9,159 bases of DNA from Lysobacterales bacterium (GCA_020442545.1 JAGRJX010000176.1:1-9159), one strand, 5' to 3'; counted from the first letter of the stretch, positions 1-6,596 are shown. The notes: generated by a model from the letters alone, not told the origin. Numbers and translations: made by a program.

Positions 1-654
1 GGCGATGCCGCCGCCGACGATCAACTGGTCGACCTTGCTCAGCAGGCTGCCGAGCAATTCAAGTTTCGTACTGACCTTGCTGCCGCCAACGATGGCCAGC
101 AGCGGACGCGCCGGATTCTTCAGCGCGCGATCCAGCGCATCCAGTTCGGCCATCAGCAGTGGGCCGCCGCAGGCGACCTTGGCCTTCTGCACCACGCCAT
201 GGGTCGAGGCCTGCGCGCGATGCGCAGTGCCGAAGGCGTCCATCACGAACACGTCGCAGAGCTCGGCATATTTCTGGGCAAGGGCCGGGTCATCCTTTTT
301 CTCGCCGACGTTCATGCGGCAGTTTTCCAGCAGAACGATGTCGCCGGGCTTCACCTCCACGCCGTCAAGCCAGTCGCGGATCAGCGGCACGTCTCGACCG
401 AGGTGCTGCGACAGCCGCTTCGCCACCGGCGCCAGCGATTCGTCTTCGGACCACTCGCCTTCGGTCGGGCGCCCGCGATGCGACATCACCATCAGCGCCG
501 CGCCCTTTTCCAGCGCCAGACGCATCGTCGGCAGCGCCGCGAGGATGCGTTGTTCGGAGGTCACCTCGCCGTCGGCGACCGGCACGTTGAGGTCCTCGCG
601 GATCAGCACACGCTTGCCAGCAAGGTCGAGGTCGGTCATTCGGATGATGCTCAC
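1..654 (-). CDS. pgk: Phosphoglycerate kinase, N-terminal part (gene continues past the window start)
   Basis: Glycolytic enzyme of the cytoplasm that interconverts 1,3-bisphosphoglycerate plus ADP with 3-phosphoglycerate plus ATP. The visible 218 codons are over half of the roughly 390 residues usual for bacterial Pgk; the C-terminal nucleotide-binding part lies outside. Seen: the substrate-binding DLN at 21-23, R36, the SHRGRP loop (H59, R62), R113 in ENCR, the [13 protein letters not shown] block at 138-150, and the hinge-side GGSKVSTK at 190-197 with lysines 193 and 197. I chose the GTG at 652-654: it yields [15 protein letters not shown], which aligns with the E. coli start MSVIKMTDLDL, and a GGAG lies 6 nt upstream. 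The ATG at 637-639 is the alternative. Position 60 is Arg where E. coli has Leu (SHLGRP). The reading frame is open to the window edge. It lies downstream of the pirin, separated by a hairpin terminator. Identification is very secure. Confidence 0.97.
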   Translation of the reverse strand, partial: MSIIRMTDLDLAGKRVLIREDLNVPVADGEVTSEQRILAALPTMRLALEKGAALMVMSHRGRPTEGEWSEDESLAPVAKRLSQHLGRDVPLIRDWLDGVEVKPGDIVLLENCRMNVGEKKDDPALAQKYAELCDVFVMDAFGTAHRAQASTHGVVQKAKVACGGPLLMAELDALDRALKNPARPLLAIVGGSKVSTKLELLGSLLSKVDQLIVGGGIA

Positions 655-686
655 GGCGGGCTCCAGCGATTCGTTTCGAGGCGCGA

Positions 687-715
687 ATTGTCCGGGCCAC
701 GGGCCATACACGCAA
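687..715 (-). promoter_or_regulatory. Candidate sigma-70 promoter for pgk
   Basis: Read on the minus strand, TTGCGT (715-710) and GACAAT (692-687) are separated by 17 nt, matching the -35 and -10 consensus at 3 and 4 of 6 positions. A start about 7 nt downstream would give a leader of about 26 nt before the GTG of pgk. The -35 overlaps the U-run of the preceding terminator hairpin. The match is weak; it is proposed mainly because the terminator implies that pgk needs its own promoter in this short gap. Confidence 0.25.
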
Positions 716-741
716 ACGCCCGCACCAGGATGGCGCGGGCG
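714..741 (-). terminator. Hairpin terminator after the pirin gene
   Basis: Ten-base-pair GC-rich stem (732-741 with 717-726) around a 5-nt loop. The single non-Watson-Crick pair becomes G-U in the minus-strand transcript, and a short U-run (complement of AAA at 714-716) follows. It begins 28 nt after the pirin stop codon and ends before pgk, as expected for a rho-independent terminator of the azoR-pirin transcript. The U-run is short, so read-through into pgk is possible. Confidence 0.6.
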
Positions 742-768
742 TCGCGATACTGCCGGATCAACCAATGA

Positions 769-1635
769 TCAGAAGCGGCCAGCGTTGAAGTCCTCGACGG
801 CCTGGATGATCTCCTGCTTGGTGTTCATCACGAACGGGCCATAGCGGGCCACCGGCTCGCGCAGCGGCCGCCCGGCCACCACGATGGCGCGGCTGTCGTC
901 AGCCATCCCGACCAGGCGCAGACTGTCACCATCGCTGAGCACCGCCAAATGTCCGGCGGTAACCCGCTGGGCATGCTCGGCGCTACCGATCGCCAGCTCG
1001 CCTTCGTAGACGTAGACGAAAGCGCTGTGGCCGGCGGCGACCGTCGGCTCGAAGACGGCGTCCGTGCCCACGAGCACATCGAGGTAGAGCGGACTGGTTG
1101 CCGGCTGCTCCACCGGGCCACGGGTGCCATCGACGTCACCGGCGATGACTTTGACCGTCACGCCATCGGCAGGCTGCACTGCGGGAATCGCGCCGGCGTC
1201 GTGCTCCTGGTAGCGCGGCTCGCCCATCTTTTTCGCCGCCGGAAGGTTGATCCACAGCTGGAAGCCGCGCATGCGGCCTTCCTCCTGCTCGGGCATCTCC
1301 GAATGCACGATGCCGCGCGCCGCGCTCATCCACTGCACGCTGCCCGGACCGAGCACGCCCTCGTGGCCGTGGTTGTCCTTGTGGCGCATGCGACCGTCGA
1401 GCATGTAGGTCACCGTCTCGAAGCCGCGATGCGGATGGCTCGGGAAGCCGGCGATGTAGTCCTCCGGCTTGTCGGTGCCGAATTCGTCCAGCAGCAGGAA
1501 GGGATCGAGCATGTCCAGGCTGGGCCCGCCGATCACCCGGTTCAGGCGCACGCCAGCGCCATCGGATGTCGGCGTGCCGCGGATCACCTTCTGAATGCGT
1601 CGCGGGCGCGCGCCGTAGTCAATGTTGTCAGTCAT
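769..1635 (-). CDS. Pirin family protein (cupin; possible quercetinase-type oxygenase)
   Basis: Pirins are bicupin metalloproteins; some bacterial members oxidise quercetin, others act through protein partners. This one has 288 residues, normal for the family. The N-terminal cupin carries the signature HPHRGFETVTY at 67-77 and HSEMPE at 111-116; by analogy with human pirin the iron ligands are H67, H69, H111 and E113, all present. The conserved RGTPTSDGAGV stretch lies at 19-29, and the C-terminal cupin ends in the family-typical YGPFVMNTKQEI. No signal peptide is seen, so it should be cytoplasmic. I prefer the ATG at 1633-1635: it has a GGAG 9 nt upstream and starts where homologues usually do. 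An in-frame ATG at 1678-1680 would add 15 residues and overlap the azoR stop codon as ATGA, which would imply translational coupling. It follows azoR on the same strand and is probably co-transcribed with it under the divergent LysR regulator. Family assignment is secure; the substrate is unknown. Confidence 0.93.
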   Translation of the reverse strand: MTDNIDYGARPRRIQKVIRGTPTSDGAGVRLNRVIGGPSLDMLDPFLLLDEFGTDKPEDYIAGFPSHPHRGFETVTYMLDGRMRHKDNHGHEGVLGPGSVQWMSAARGIVHSEMPEQEEGRMRGFQLWINLPAAKKMGEPRYQEHDAGAIPAVQPADGVTVKVIAGDVDGTRGPVEQPATSPLYLDVLVGTDAVFEPTVAAGHSAFVYVYEGELAIGSAEHAQRVTAGHLAVLSDGDSLRLVGMADDSRAIVVAGRPLREPVARYGPFVMNTKQEIIQAVEDFNAGRF

Positions 1636-1676
1636 GTCAGCAGTCTCCACGGAATGTGAGTTTCGGATGACGTCCA

Positions 1677-2261
1677 TCATGCGGCTTCGCGCTGTTCCAC
1701 GTCTCCCAGCTCTGCGATCTGCTTCAGCGCCGCGCCCATCGCCGTCTGCCGGTGCTCCGGCGACAGGTTCAGGCCTTCGGCGCGGATGCTTTCCACGACC
1801 TCAATGCCGAAGAAGCTGAACACGAATCGCAGGTAGTCTTCCTCGAATCGATCGGCGCCACGCATGCCGCCGCGGGTCACCGCCAGCAATACACGCTTGT
1901 CGCCGGCCAGGCCTTCGGGACCGTTCTCGGTGTAGCGGAAGGTCTTGCCGGCCACGGCGATGCGGTCGATCCAGGCCTTGAGCGCGGTCGGGATGGTGAA
2001 GTTGTAGACCGGCACGCCAACCACCACGGTGTCAGCGTCGAGGAACTGCTGCAGCACTGCGGCGTTCTCGGCAACGGTCGCGTCATCCGCGGCGGCCAGG
2101 GTGCGTGCGCTCAGGTGCGGCAGCGGCTCCCGATCAAGATCGCGATAGGCAACGCTGGCGTCAGGGTATTGCTGACGAAGACCGGCGACCAGAGCGGCGG
2201 TCAATTCGCGGCTGGCCGAGTTCTGGCCAAGGGCACTGCTGTCGATATGCAGAATGTTCAT
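1677..2261 (-). CDS. azoR: FMN-dependent NADH-azoreductase / quinone reductase
   Basis: Flavodoxin-fold homodimeric oxidoreductase that transfers electrons from NAD(P)H through FMN to azo compounds and, physiologically more likely, to quinones. It has 194 residues (E. coli AzoR is about 200). Seen: the N-terminal beta strand plus FMN-phosphate loop with S9, S15 and S17, the isoalloxazine-contacting segment PVYNF at 84-88, the family hallmark FRYTENGPEGL at 108-118, and the TRGG turn at 129-132. The start is the ATG at 2259-2261, which opens directly on MNILHIDSS and has GGAG 6 nt upstream; a longer in-frame start at 2324 would add 21 residues unlike the family. First gene of a minus-strand pair with the pirin, divergent from a LysR regulator, a setting that suggests inducible defence against quinones or related electrophiles. 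Family identity is secure; the true substrate is not shown by sequence. Confidence 0.94.
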   Translation of the reverse strand: MNILHIDSSALGQNSASRELTAALVAGLRQQYPDASVAYRDLDREPLPHLSARTLAAADDATVAENAAVLQQFLDADTVVVGVPVYNFTIPTALKAWIDRIAVAGKTFRYTENGPEGLAGDKRVLLAVTRGGMRGADRFEEDYLRFVFSFFGIEVVESIRAEGLNLSPEHRQTAMGAALKQIAELGDVEQREAA

Positions 2262-2305
2262 GAGGCTCTCCGTTTTCTGGATGGCGGGTTTCCGCCTTGA
2301 GAGAG

Positions 2306-2334
2306 AATTTAATATCGTTGCCAATCAATGATAA
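2306..2334 (-). promoter_or_regulatory. Candidate promoter for azoR-pirin
   Basis: On the minus strand TTATCA (2334-2329) and TAAATT (2311-2306) are spaced by 17 nt, each matching consensus at 4 of 6 positions. Transcription would start near 2299, giving a leader of about 38 nt that carries the small hairpin at 2283-2296. A weak promoter of this kind fits a gene needing a LysR activator. Confidence 0.35.
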
Positions 2335-2345
2335 TCCGGTAATAT
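2318..2345 (+). promoter_or_regulatory. Candidate promoter for the LysR regulator gene
   Basis: TTGCCA (2318-2323, 5 of 6 consensus) and TAATAT (2340-2345, 4 of 6) are spaced by 16 nt. Transcription would begin near 2352, about 38 nt before the ATG. The -10 overlaps one inverted repeat and the second lies just past the start point, which would suit autorepression. Confidence 0.4.
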
Positions 2346-2355
2346 CAGCACTGAT
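2344..2355. promoter_or_regulatory. Inverted repeat ATCAG-CA-CTGAT, possible operator
   Basis: Perfect 5-bp arms around a 2-bp centre, overlapping the proposed -10 of the LysR gene and centred about 50 bp upstream of the proposed azoR start point. Possible second (activation) half of a LysR-type binding region. The arms are short, so chance occurrence cannot be excluded. Confidence 0.35.
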
Positions 2356-2356
2356 T

Positions 2357-2372
2357 GTTCCGTTATTGGAAC
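2357..2372. promoter_or_regulatory. Inverted repeat GTTCC-N6-GGAAC, candidate LysR box
   Basis: Perfect 5-bp arms separated by 6 bp; T2358 and A2370 satisfy the T-N11-A pattern of LysR-type recognition sites. It is centred about 65 bp upstream of the proposed azoR start point, the usual position of a LysR recognition site, and just downstream of the proposed start of the regulator's own transcript. Assignment to this LysR protein is inference from position. Confidence 0.45.
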
Positions 2373-2389
2373 GAACTTGGACTTCCGAT

Positions 2390-3307
2390 ATGGACTTTTC
2401 GACCAGCCTCGACGACCTCTACTACTACGCCATGGTGGTGAAACATGGCGGTTTCGCCGCCGCCGGACGCGCGCTGGGCGTGCCCAAGTCGCGCCTGTCC
2501 AGGCACGTGAACCGGCTTGAGGAGCGCCTCGGCGTGCGCCTGCTGCAGCGGTCGACCCGGCGCTTCGTGGTCACCGACACCGGCGAAAACCTCTACCGCC
2601 ACTGCCTGGCCATGCTGGCCGAGGCCGAGTCCGCCTTCGAAGTGGTGGAGCAGGCGCAGTCGGAGCCACGCGGCCTCCTGCGCGTGGCCTGCCCGATCGC
2701 CCTGGCCAGCACCCAGCTGGCGCCGCTGATCCCGAAATTCCTGCAGCGCTATCCGAAGGTGCGACTGGACCTGCACGTCAGCAACCGCCGCGTCGACGTG
2801 CTTGGCGAGCGTTTCGACGCCGCCCTGCGCGTACGCAGCCAGCCCAGTGGCGAGGACGGTCTGGTGATGCGTCGCTTCGCCGAACTCTGCGAACTGCTGG
2901 TGGCCAGCCCGGAATACCTGGCGCTGCACGGCAACCCCGAGCACCCGGACGACCTGCGCCAGCACGAAACGCTGAGCTTCGCACCCGGCGAAACCCAGCA
3001 CTGGCAGCTCAACGGCCCCGACGGGCAGCAGTTTGACGTCGAGCACCAGCCGCGCCTGCTCAGCCACAATTTCCCGCTACTACGCCAGGCCACGCTGGAC
3101 GGCCTCGGCATCGCCCTGCTGCCGGCCAGCGTGATCCAGACCGACCTCGCCGAAGGCCGCCTGCGCCACGTGATGCCCGACTGGCGTCTGCCGCAGGGCG
3201 TGCTGCACGTGGTGTTCCCCAGCCGTCGTGGCCTGCTGCCGTCGGTGCGCGCCTTCATCGACTTCCTCGTCGAGGAAATGCCGCCAATGCTGGAAGGCGC
3301 CGCCTGA
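2390..3307 (+). CDS. LysR-type transcriptional regulator, CrgA-like group
   Basis: DNA-binding regulator of 305 residues, the normal LysR length. Winged helix-turn-helix at about 7-65, with the recognition segment PKSRLSRHVNRLEERLGVRLL at 32-52 followed by the family-typical QRSTRRFVVTDTG. A helical linker runs to about 90 and the periplasmic-binding-protein-like effector domain from about 95 to 298, opening with RGLLRVACP and carrying the DGLGIALLP stretch typical of the C-terminal subdomain. The effector cannot be read from sequence. I chose the ATG at 2390-2392: the protein then opens directly on the HTH, while the in-frame ATG at 2297 would extend 31 residues into the A+T-rich control region. 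The ribosome-binding site is weak (TTGGA about 9-10 nt upstream). It is divergent from azoR-pirin and probably controls them and itself. No convincing terminator follows. Confidence 0.93.
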   Translation: MDFSTSLDDLYYYAMVVKHGGFAAAGRALGVPKSRLSRHVNRLEERLGVRLLQRSTRRFVVTDTGENLYRHCLAMLAEAESAFEVVEQAQSEPRGLLRVACPIALASTQLAPLIPKFLQRYPKVRLDLHVSNRRVDVLGERFDAALRVRSQPSGEDGLVMRRFAELCELLVASPEYLALHGNPEHPDDLRQHETLSFAPGETQHWQLNGPDGQQFDVEHQPRLLSHNFPLLRQATLDGLGIALLPASVIQTDLAEGRLRHVMPDWRLPQGVLHVVFPSRRGLLPSVRAFIDFLVEEMPPMLEGAA

Positions 3308-3355
3308 AAGCCGTTGCCGTGACTTCGGATAGCTGCGCTGGTCGCTGATCCCGGG

Positions 3356-3361
3356 TATCTT
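3356..3361 (+). promoter_or_regulatory. Possible -10 element before the M13 peptidase gene
   Basis: TATCTT, 4 of 6 matches to consensus, 31 nt upstream of the ATG in the 85-bp gap after the LysR gene. No good -35 hexamer is visible at 16-18 bp. The spacing to the gene resembles the TANNNT boxes before the next two genes. Confidence 0.25.
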
Positions 3362-3392
3362 GGCCGGCCCACCATCGACTGGAGACGTCGCG

Positions 3393-5519
3393 ATGACGCG
3401 CCCCCGCCAACGCCTTCTGGCCGCCAGCCTCGCCACCCTGCTGCTGACCGCCTGCGGCAGCGACAACGGCTCATCGCCGATCACCGCCGAAAATGCCGCC
3501 GCAAACAACCCTGCGATCAACGAGCCGCCGCCGAGTCCCGCAATGCACAGCGGCCTCGACATGGCCGGCATCGACACCGCCACCGCGCCCGGCGACGATT
3601 TCGAGCAGTACGCCAACGGCCACTGGCGCCAAGTGACGGAAATCCCGGCGGATCGCTCCAGCACCGGCGTGTTCTACGAGGTATTCAAGAAGGCGGAGAA
3701 ACGCACCTCCGACCTGATCCGAAAAGTTGCGGACAAGGAAAACGAACCGGGCTCGAACGCGCGCAAGATCGCCGACTTCTATCAGGCATGGATGGACGAG
3801 GACGCCATCGAAGCGCATGGCCTGACACCGCTGCAGCCGGATCTGGACGCCATCGCCGCAGTCAGCGATCGCCAGCAGCTGGCTACCCTGCTCGGCGACG
3901 GCCTGCGCGCCGACGTCGATCCGCTGAACGCCACCGACTACAACACCTCGCGCCCGTTCGGCCTGTTCGTGACCCAGGCGCTGGACGATCCATCCACCCA
4001 CCGCGCCTACCTGCTGCAGGGCGGGCTCGGCCTGCCGGATCGCGACTATTACCTGTCGGACGATGCTGACATGGTCGAGCTGCGCGGCAAGTACCAGGAC
4101 TACGCGGCGAAGCTGCTGGCCACCGCTGGCGATGCGAACGCAGCGGATGAGGCAACGAAGATCATGGCGCTGGAAACCAGCATCGCGCAGGTGCACGCCA
4201 ACATCGTCGACAGCATGGACGTGGAGAAGGCCAACACGGTCTGGGCGCGCAAGGACTTCGGCAAGAAGGCGCCCGGCCTCGACTGGGACAGCTATTTCAA
4301 GGCGGCCGGCCTGGACGACCAGGACAGCATCGATGTCTGGCAGGTTGACGCCATTCGTGGCATCGCCGGCATTCTCGGCAAGGCCGACCTTGGCGACATC
4401 AAGGCCTGGCTGCGCTTCCATGCGCTCAATCGCAGCGCTGCACTGCTGCCAAAAGCCTTCGCCAACCTGCAGTTCGACTTCTATGGACGCACCCTGCAGG
4501 GCACGCCGGAACAGCGAGATCGCTGGAAGCGCGCGGTGGCCGCCACCAACGGTGCATTGGGCGATGCGGTCGGCCAGCTGTACGTCGAGCGTTACTTCCC
4601 GCCAGAGTCCAAGGCCACCATCGAGCAGCTGGTGAACAACATCAATGGCGCATTCCTCGACCGCGTCGACCAGCTTTTGTGGATGACCGCGGAAACCCGT
4701 GCCGAGGCCAAGCGCAAGGCGGCTGCGGTAAAGGTGGGTGTCGGCTATCCGGACCGCTGGCGCGACTATTCGCAGCTGGACATCCGCCCCGACGACGCGC
4801 TTGGCAACGCGTTGCGCGCCGAGCACTACGAGTTCGAACACCAGCGCGACAAGCTCAAGCGCGCACCGGATCGTGGCGAGTGGTGGATGACTCCGCAAAC
4901 CGTCAACGCGGTAAACCTGCCGGTGCAGAACGCCATGAACTTCCCGGCCGCCATCCTCGAACCGCCCTTCTTCGACCCCAAGGCCGATCCGGCCGCCAAC
5001 TACGGCGCCATTGGCGCGGTGATTGGCCACGAGATCAGTCACAGCTTCGACAACCTCGGTTCGGCCTTCGACGCCGAGGGCCGCCTGCGCAACTGGTGGA
5101 CGCCGGAGGACGAGGCGCAGTTCGACGCCGCGGCACAGATGCTGGTGGAGCAGTTCGACGGCTACGAAGCCCTGCCCGGATTGCACGTCAAGGGTCAACA
5201 GACGCTGGGCGAGAACATCGCCGATGTCTCCGGCCTGACCATCGCCTACATGGCCTACCACAAGTCGCTGGGCGACCAGCCGGCGCCGGAAATCGACGGC
5301 CTCAGCGGCGACCAGCGCTTCTTCCTCGCCTTCGCGCAGGTCTGGCGTGGCAAGGTCCGTGACGCCGCGCTGCGCCAGCAGGTCAATACCAACGCGCACG
5401 CGCCGGGCCGCTTCCGCGCGGAAACCGTTCGCAACATCGACGCCTGGTACGCCGCCTATGATGTGCAGCCGGACCAGGGCCTGTACCTGGCGCCGGACGA
5501 GCGCGTGCACATCTGGTGA
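3393..5519 (+). CDS. M13 (neprilysin-like) zinc metallopeptidase lipoprotein
   Basis: Zinc endopeptidase of 708 residues that likely cleaves short peptides in the periplasm or at the outer membrane. A lipoprotein signal peptide is evident: basic start, hydrophobic 8-18, lipobox LTAC with Cys21, followed by Gly-Ser and not Asp, which favours outer-membrane sorting. Cys21 is the only cysteine, so there are no disulfides, unlike animal neprilysins. The M13 N-terminal domain spans about 50-445. The catalytic domain carries NAVN at 505-508 (the substrate-binding NA pair), HEISH at 546-550 (zinc ligands H546 and H550, catalytic E547), GENIADVSG with third ligand E607 and D611, HAPGRFR with H669 and R675 (transition-state and substrate residues), and a C-terminal VHIW close to the VRIW/CRVW ending of the family. 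All catalytic residues are intact. The ATG at 3393 has GGAG 8 nt upstream and starts the signal peptide; an upstream ATG at 3360 lacks these. Natural substrate unknown. Confidence 0.95.
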   Translation: MTRPRQRLLAASLATLLLTACGSDNGSSPITAENAAANNPAINEPPPSPAMHSGLDMAGIDTATAPGDDFEQYANGHWRQVTEIPADRSSTGVFYEVFKKAEKRTSDLIRKVADKENEPGSNARKIADFYQAWMDEDAIEAHGLTPLQPDLDAIAAVSDRQQLATLLGDGLRADVDPLNATDYNTSRPFGLFVTQALDDPSTHRAYLLQGGLGLPDRDYYLSDDADMVELRGKYQDYAAKLLATAGDANAADEATKIMALETSIAQVHANIVDSMDVEKANTVWARKDFGKKAPGLDWDSYFKAAGLDDQDSIDVWQVDAIRGIAGILGKADLGDIKAWLRFHALNRSAALLPKAFANLQFDFYGRTLQGTPEQRDRWKRAVAATNGALGDAVGQLYVERYFPPESKATIEQLVNNINGAFLDRVDQLLWMTAETRAEAKRKAAAVKVGVGYPDRWRDYSQLDIRPDDALGNALRAEHYEFEHQRDKLKRAPDRGEWWMTPQTVNAVNLPVQNAMNFPAAILEPPFFDPKADPAANYGAIGAVIGHEISHSFDNLGSAFDAEGRLRNWWTPEDEAQFDAAAQMLVEQFDGYEALPGLHVKGQQTLGENIADVSGLTIAYMAYHKSLGDQPAPEIDGLSGDQRFFLAFAQVWRGKVRDAALRQQVNTNAHAPGRFRAETVRNIDAWYAAYDVQPDQGLYLAPDERVHIW

Positions 5520-5525
5520 ACAACC

Positions 5526-5557
5526 GGCCGGCCGCGTCGATTTGCGCGCGGCCGGCC
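5526..5557 (+). terminator. GC hairpin after the peptidase gene, possible terminator
   Basis: Perfect 11-bp stem (GGCCGGCCGCG with its complement at 5547-5557) around a 10-nt loop, starting 6 nt after the stop codon. No U-run follows, so it would be an atypical intrinsic terminator or an mRNA 3'-end stabiliser. A second small hairpin, GCCCGG-ATGG-CCGGGC at 5581-5596, lies just before the next gene's ribosome-binding site. Confidence 0.45.
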
Positions 5558-5566
5558 ATCCGTTGG

Positions 5567-5572
5567 TAGCAT
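5567..5572 (+). promoter_or_regulatory. Possible -10 element before the amidohydrolase gene
   Basis: TAGCAT (TANNNT), 42 nt upstream of the ATG and downstream of the large hairpin. No clear -35 is seen; the corresponding region falls within the hairpin. The small hairpin at 5581-5596 would begin close to the transcript 5' end. Confidence 0.25.
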
Positions 5573-5614
5573 GCGGGATCGCCCGGATGGCCGGGCAGTC
5601 GAGAGGAACATGCA

Positions 5615-6484
5615 ATGTCTCAAGTGGTGAAGTGCGGTCTTATCCAGACGTCCATGGCCTGTCCGGTCGACGAATCACTGGAAACCATCCGGCAGTCCAA
5701 TCTCGACAAGACCATGGGCTTCATCGAGCAGGCCGGGAAAGCCGGCGTGCAGATCCTGTGCATGCAGGAGATTTTCACCGCGCCGTATTTCTGCGCCGAG
5801 CAGAACCCACGCTGGTACGACAGCGCCGAGCGCATTCCCGATGGCCCGACCGTCAAGCTGATGCAGGAAGCGGCAAAGAAGCACAGCATGGTGCTGGTGG
5901 TGCCGATCTATGAAGAAGACATCACCGGCATTTACTACAACAGCGCCGCGGTGATTGACGCCGACGGCAGCTACCTCGGCAAGTACCGCAAGCACCACAT
6001 CCCGCACTGCCTGCCCGGCTTCTGGGAGAAGTTCTACTTCCGCCCCGGCAACCTCGGCTACCCGGTGTTCGAGACCGCCTACGCCAAGGTCGGCGTCTAC
6101 ATCTGCTACGACCGCCACTTCCCCGAGGGCGCGCGCGCGCTGGGCCTGAATGGCGCAGAGATCGTGTTCAATCCGTCGGCCACCGTGGCCGGCCTTTCCG
6201 AGTACCTGTGGAAGCTGGAGCAGCCGGCGCATGCCGCCGCCAACGGCTACTTCATCGGCGCCATCAACCGCGTCGGCACCGAAGCACCCTGGAACATCGG
6301 CGAGTTCTATGGCCAGAGCTATTTCGCCGACCCACGCGGACAGATCGTGTCGCAGGGTTCGCGCGACCAGGACGAACTGATCGTCGCCGACCTCGATCTC
6401 GACCAGATCCGTGAAGTCCGCAACGTCTGGCAGTTCTATCGAGACCGCCGCCCGGACAGTTACGGCGACCTGGTAGCACCCTGA
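5615..6484 (+). CDS. Nitrilase-superfamily amidohydrolase, probable beta-ureidopropionase (N-carbamoyl-beta-alanine amidohydrolase type)
   Basis: Cytoplasmic C-N hydrolase of 289 residues, one compact alpha-beta-beta-alpha domain. The catalytic triad is visible: E52 in LCMQEIF, K126 in GKYRKHHIPH, and nucleophile C164 in VYICYDRH; the accessory glutamate is E138 in FWEKFYF. The blocks GLNGAEIVFNPSATV and INRVGTEAPWN resemble beta-ureidopropionases more than N-carbamoylputrescine amidases, so the expected reaction is hydrolysis of N-carbamoyl-beta-alanine to beta-alanine, CO2 and ammonia, the last step of reductive pyrimidine breakdown. Related substrates such as other N-carbamoyl amino acids cannot be excluded. 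The ATG at 5615 has GAGAGGA 7 nt upstream, the best ribosome-binding site in the window. No dihydropyrimidinase or dihydropyrimidine dehydrogenase gene is adjacent, so pathway membership rests on family similarity alone. The protein ends in DRRPDSYGDL, as in bacterial homologues I recall. Confidence 0.88.
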   Translation: MSQVVKCGLIQTSMACPVDESLETIRQSNLDKTMGFIEQAGKAGVQILCMQEIFTAPYFCAEQNPRWYDSAERIPDGPTVKLMQEAAKKHSMVLVVPIYEEDITGIYYNSAAVIDADGSYLGKYRKHHIPHCLPGFWEKFYFRPGNLGYPVFETAYAKVGVYICYDRHFPEGARALGLNGAEIVFNPSATVAGLSEYLWKLEQPAHAAANGYFIGAINRVGTEAPWNIGEFYGQSYFADPRGQIVSQGSRDQDELIVADLDLDQIREVRNVWQFYRDRRPDSYGDLVAP

Positions 6485-6551
6485 GACAGCCTCCGACCGG
6501 GCGCCCAGGACCGCGGCAGGCATTGTCGAGTCGCGAATTGCAACATTTTGT

Positions 6552-6563
6552 GTCAATTCTGAC
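6552..6563. promoter_or_regulatory. Inverted repeat GTCA-ATTC-TGAC upstream of the kinase gene
   Basis: Four-bp arms with a 4-bp centre inside a small A+T-rich patch (about 6536-6560) of the 144-bp gap between the amidohydrolase and kinase genes. It lies about 70 bp before the kinase ATG and could be an operator, but arms this short are weak evidence. I see no convincing terminator for the preceding gene here. Confidence 0.2.
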
Positions 6564-6596
6564 GGCTGTGCCGCACTTATCCGGGTCCAGCTGACC

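Larger units (their letters stand above)
2262..2389. promoter_or_regulatory. Divergent azoR / LysR intergenic control region
   Basis: 128 bp that are clearly richer in A+T than the flanking genes, lying between two divergent start codons. It contains promoter-like hexamers for both directions, two short inverted repeats suited to a LysR-type dimer, another small one (ATCA-A-TGAT, 2324-2332), and a GC-rich hairpin (GGCGG-GTTT-CCGCC, 2283-2296) that would lie in the azoR leader about 22 nt before its ATG. Divergent placement of a LysR gene and its target with shared operators is the classical arrangement of the family. Confidence 0.7.

Noticed and set aside
5..844. 279-codon open frame on the plus strand over pgk and the pirin end
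   Set aside because: Ser/Arg/Pro-rich translation with no family motif; it covers an unmistakable pgk on the other strand and crosses the terminator hairpin.
2297..2389. Upstream extension of the LysR protein to the ATG at 2297
   Set aside because: The added 31 residues are encoded by the A+T-rich control region and precede the normal LysR N-terminus; the proposed promoter would lie inside the coding sequence.
2749..3474. 241-codon minus-strand open frame over the LysR gene
   Set aside because: Arg/Ser-rich antisense translation without domains; the LysR frame is intact.
3471..5615. 714-codon open frame on the minus strand across the M13 peptidase gene
   Set aside because: It is an antisense frame kept open by high GC and strong third-position bias. 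The translation is rich in Val, Arg, Ala and Gly with no recognisable motif, while the plus strand encodes an intact M13 enzyme.
5675..6556. 293-codon open frame on the minus strand over the amidohydrolase gene
   Set aside because: Opposite strand of a gene with a full nitrilase triad; composition typical of antisense frames in GC-rich DNA.
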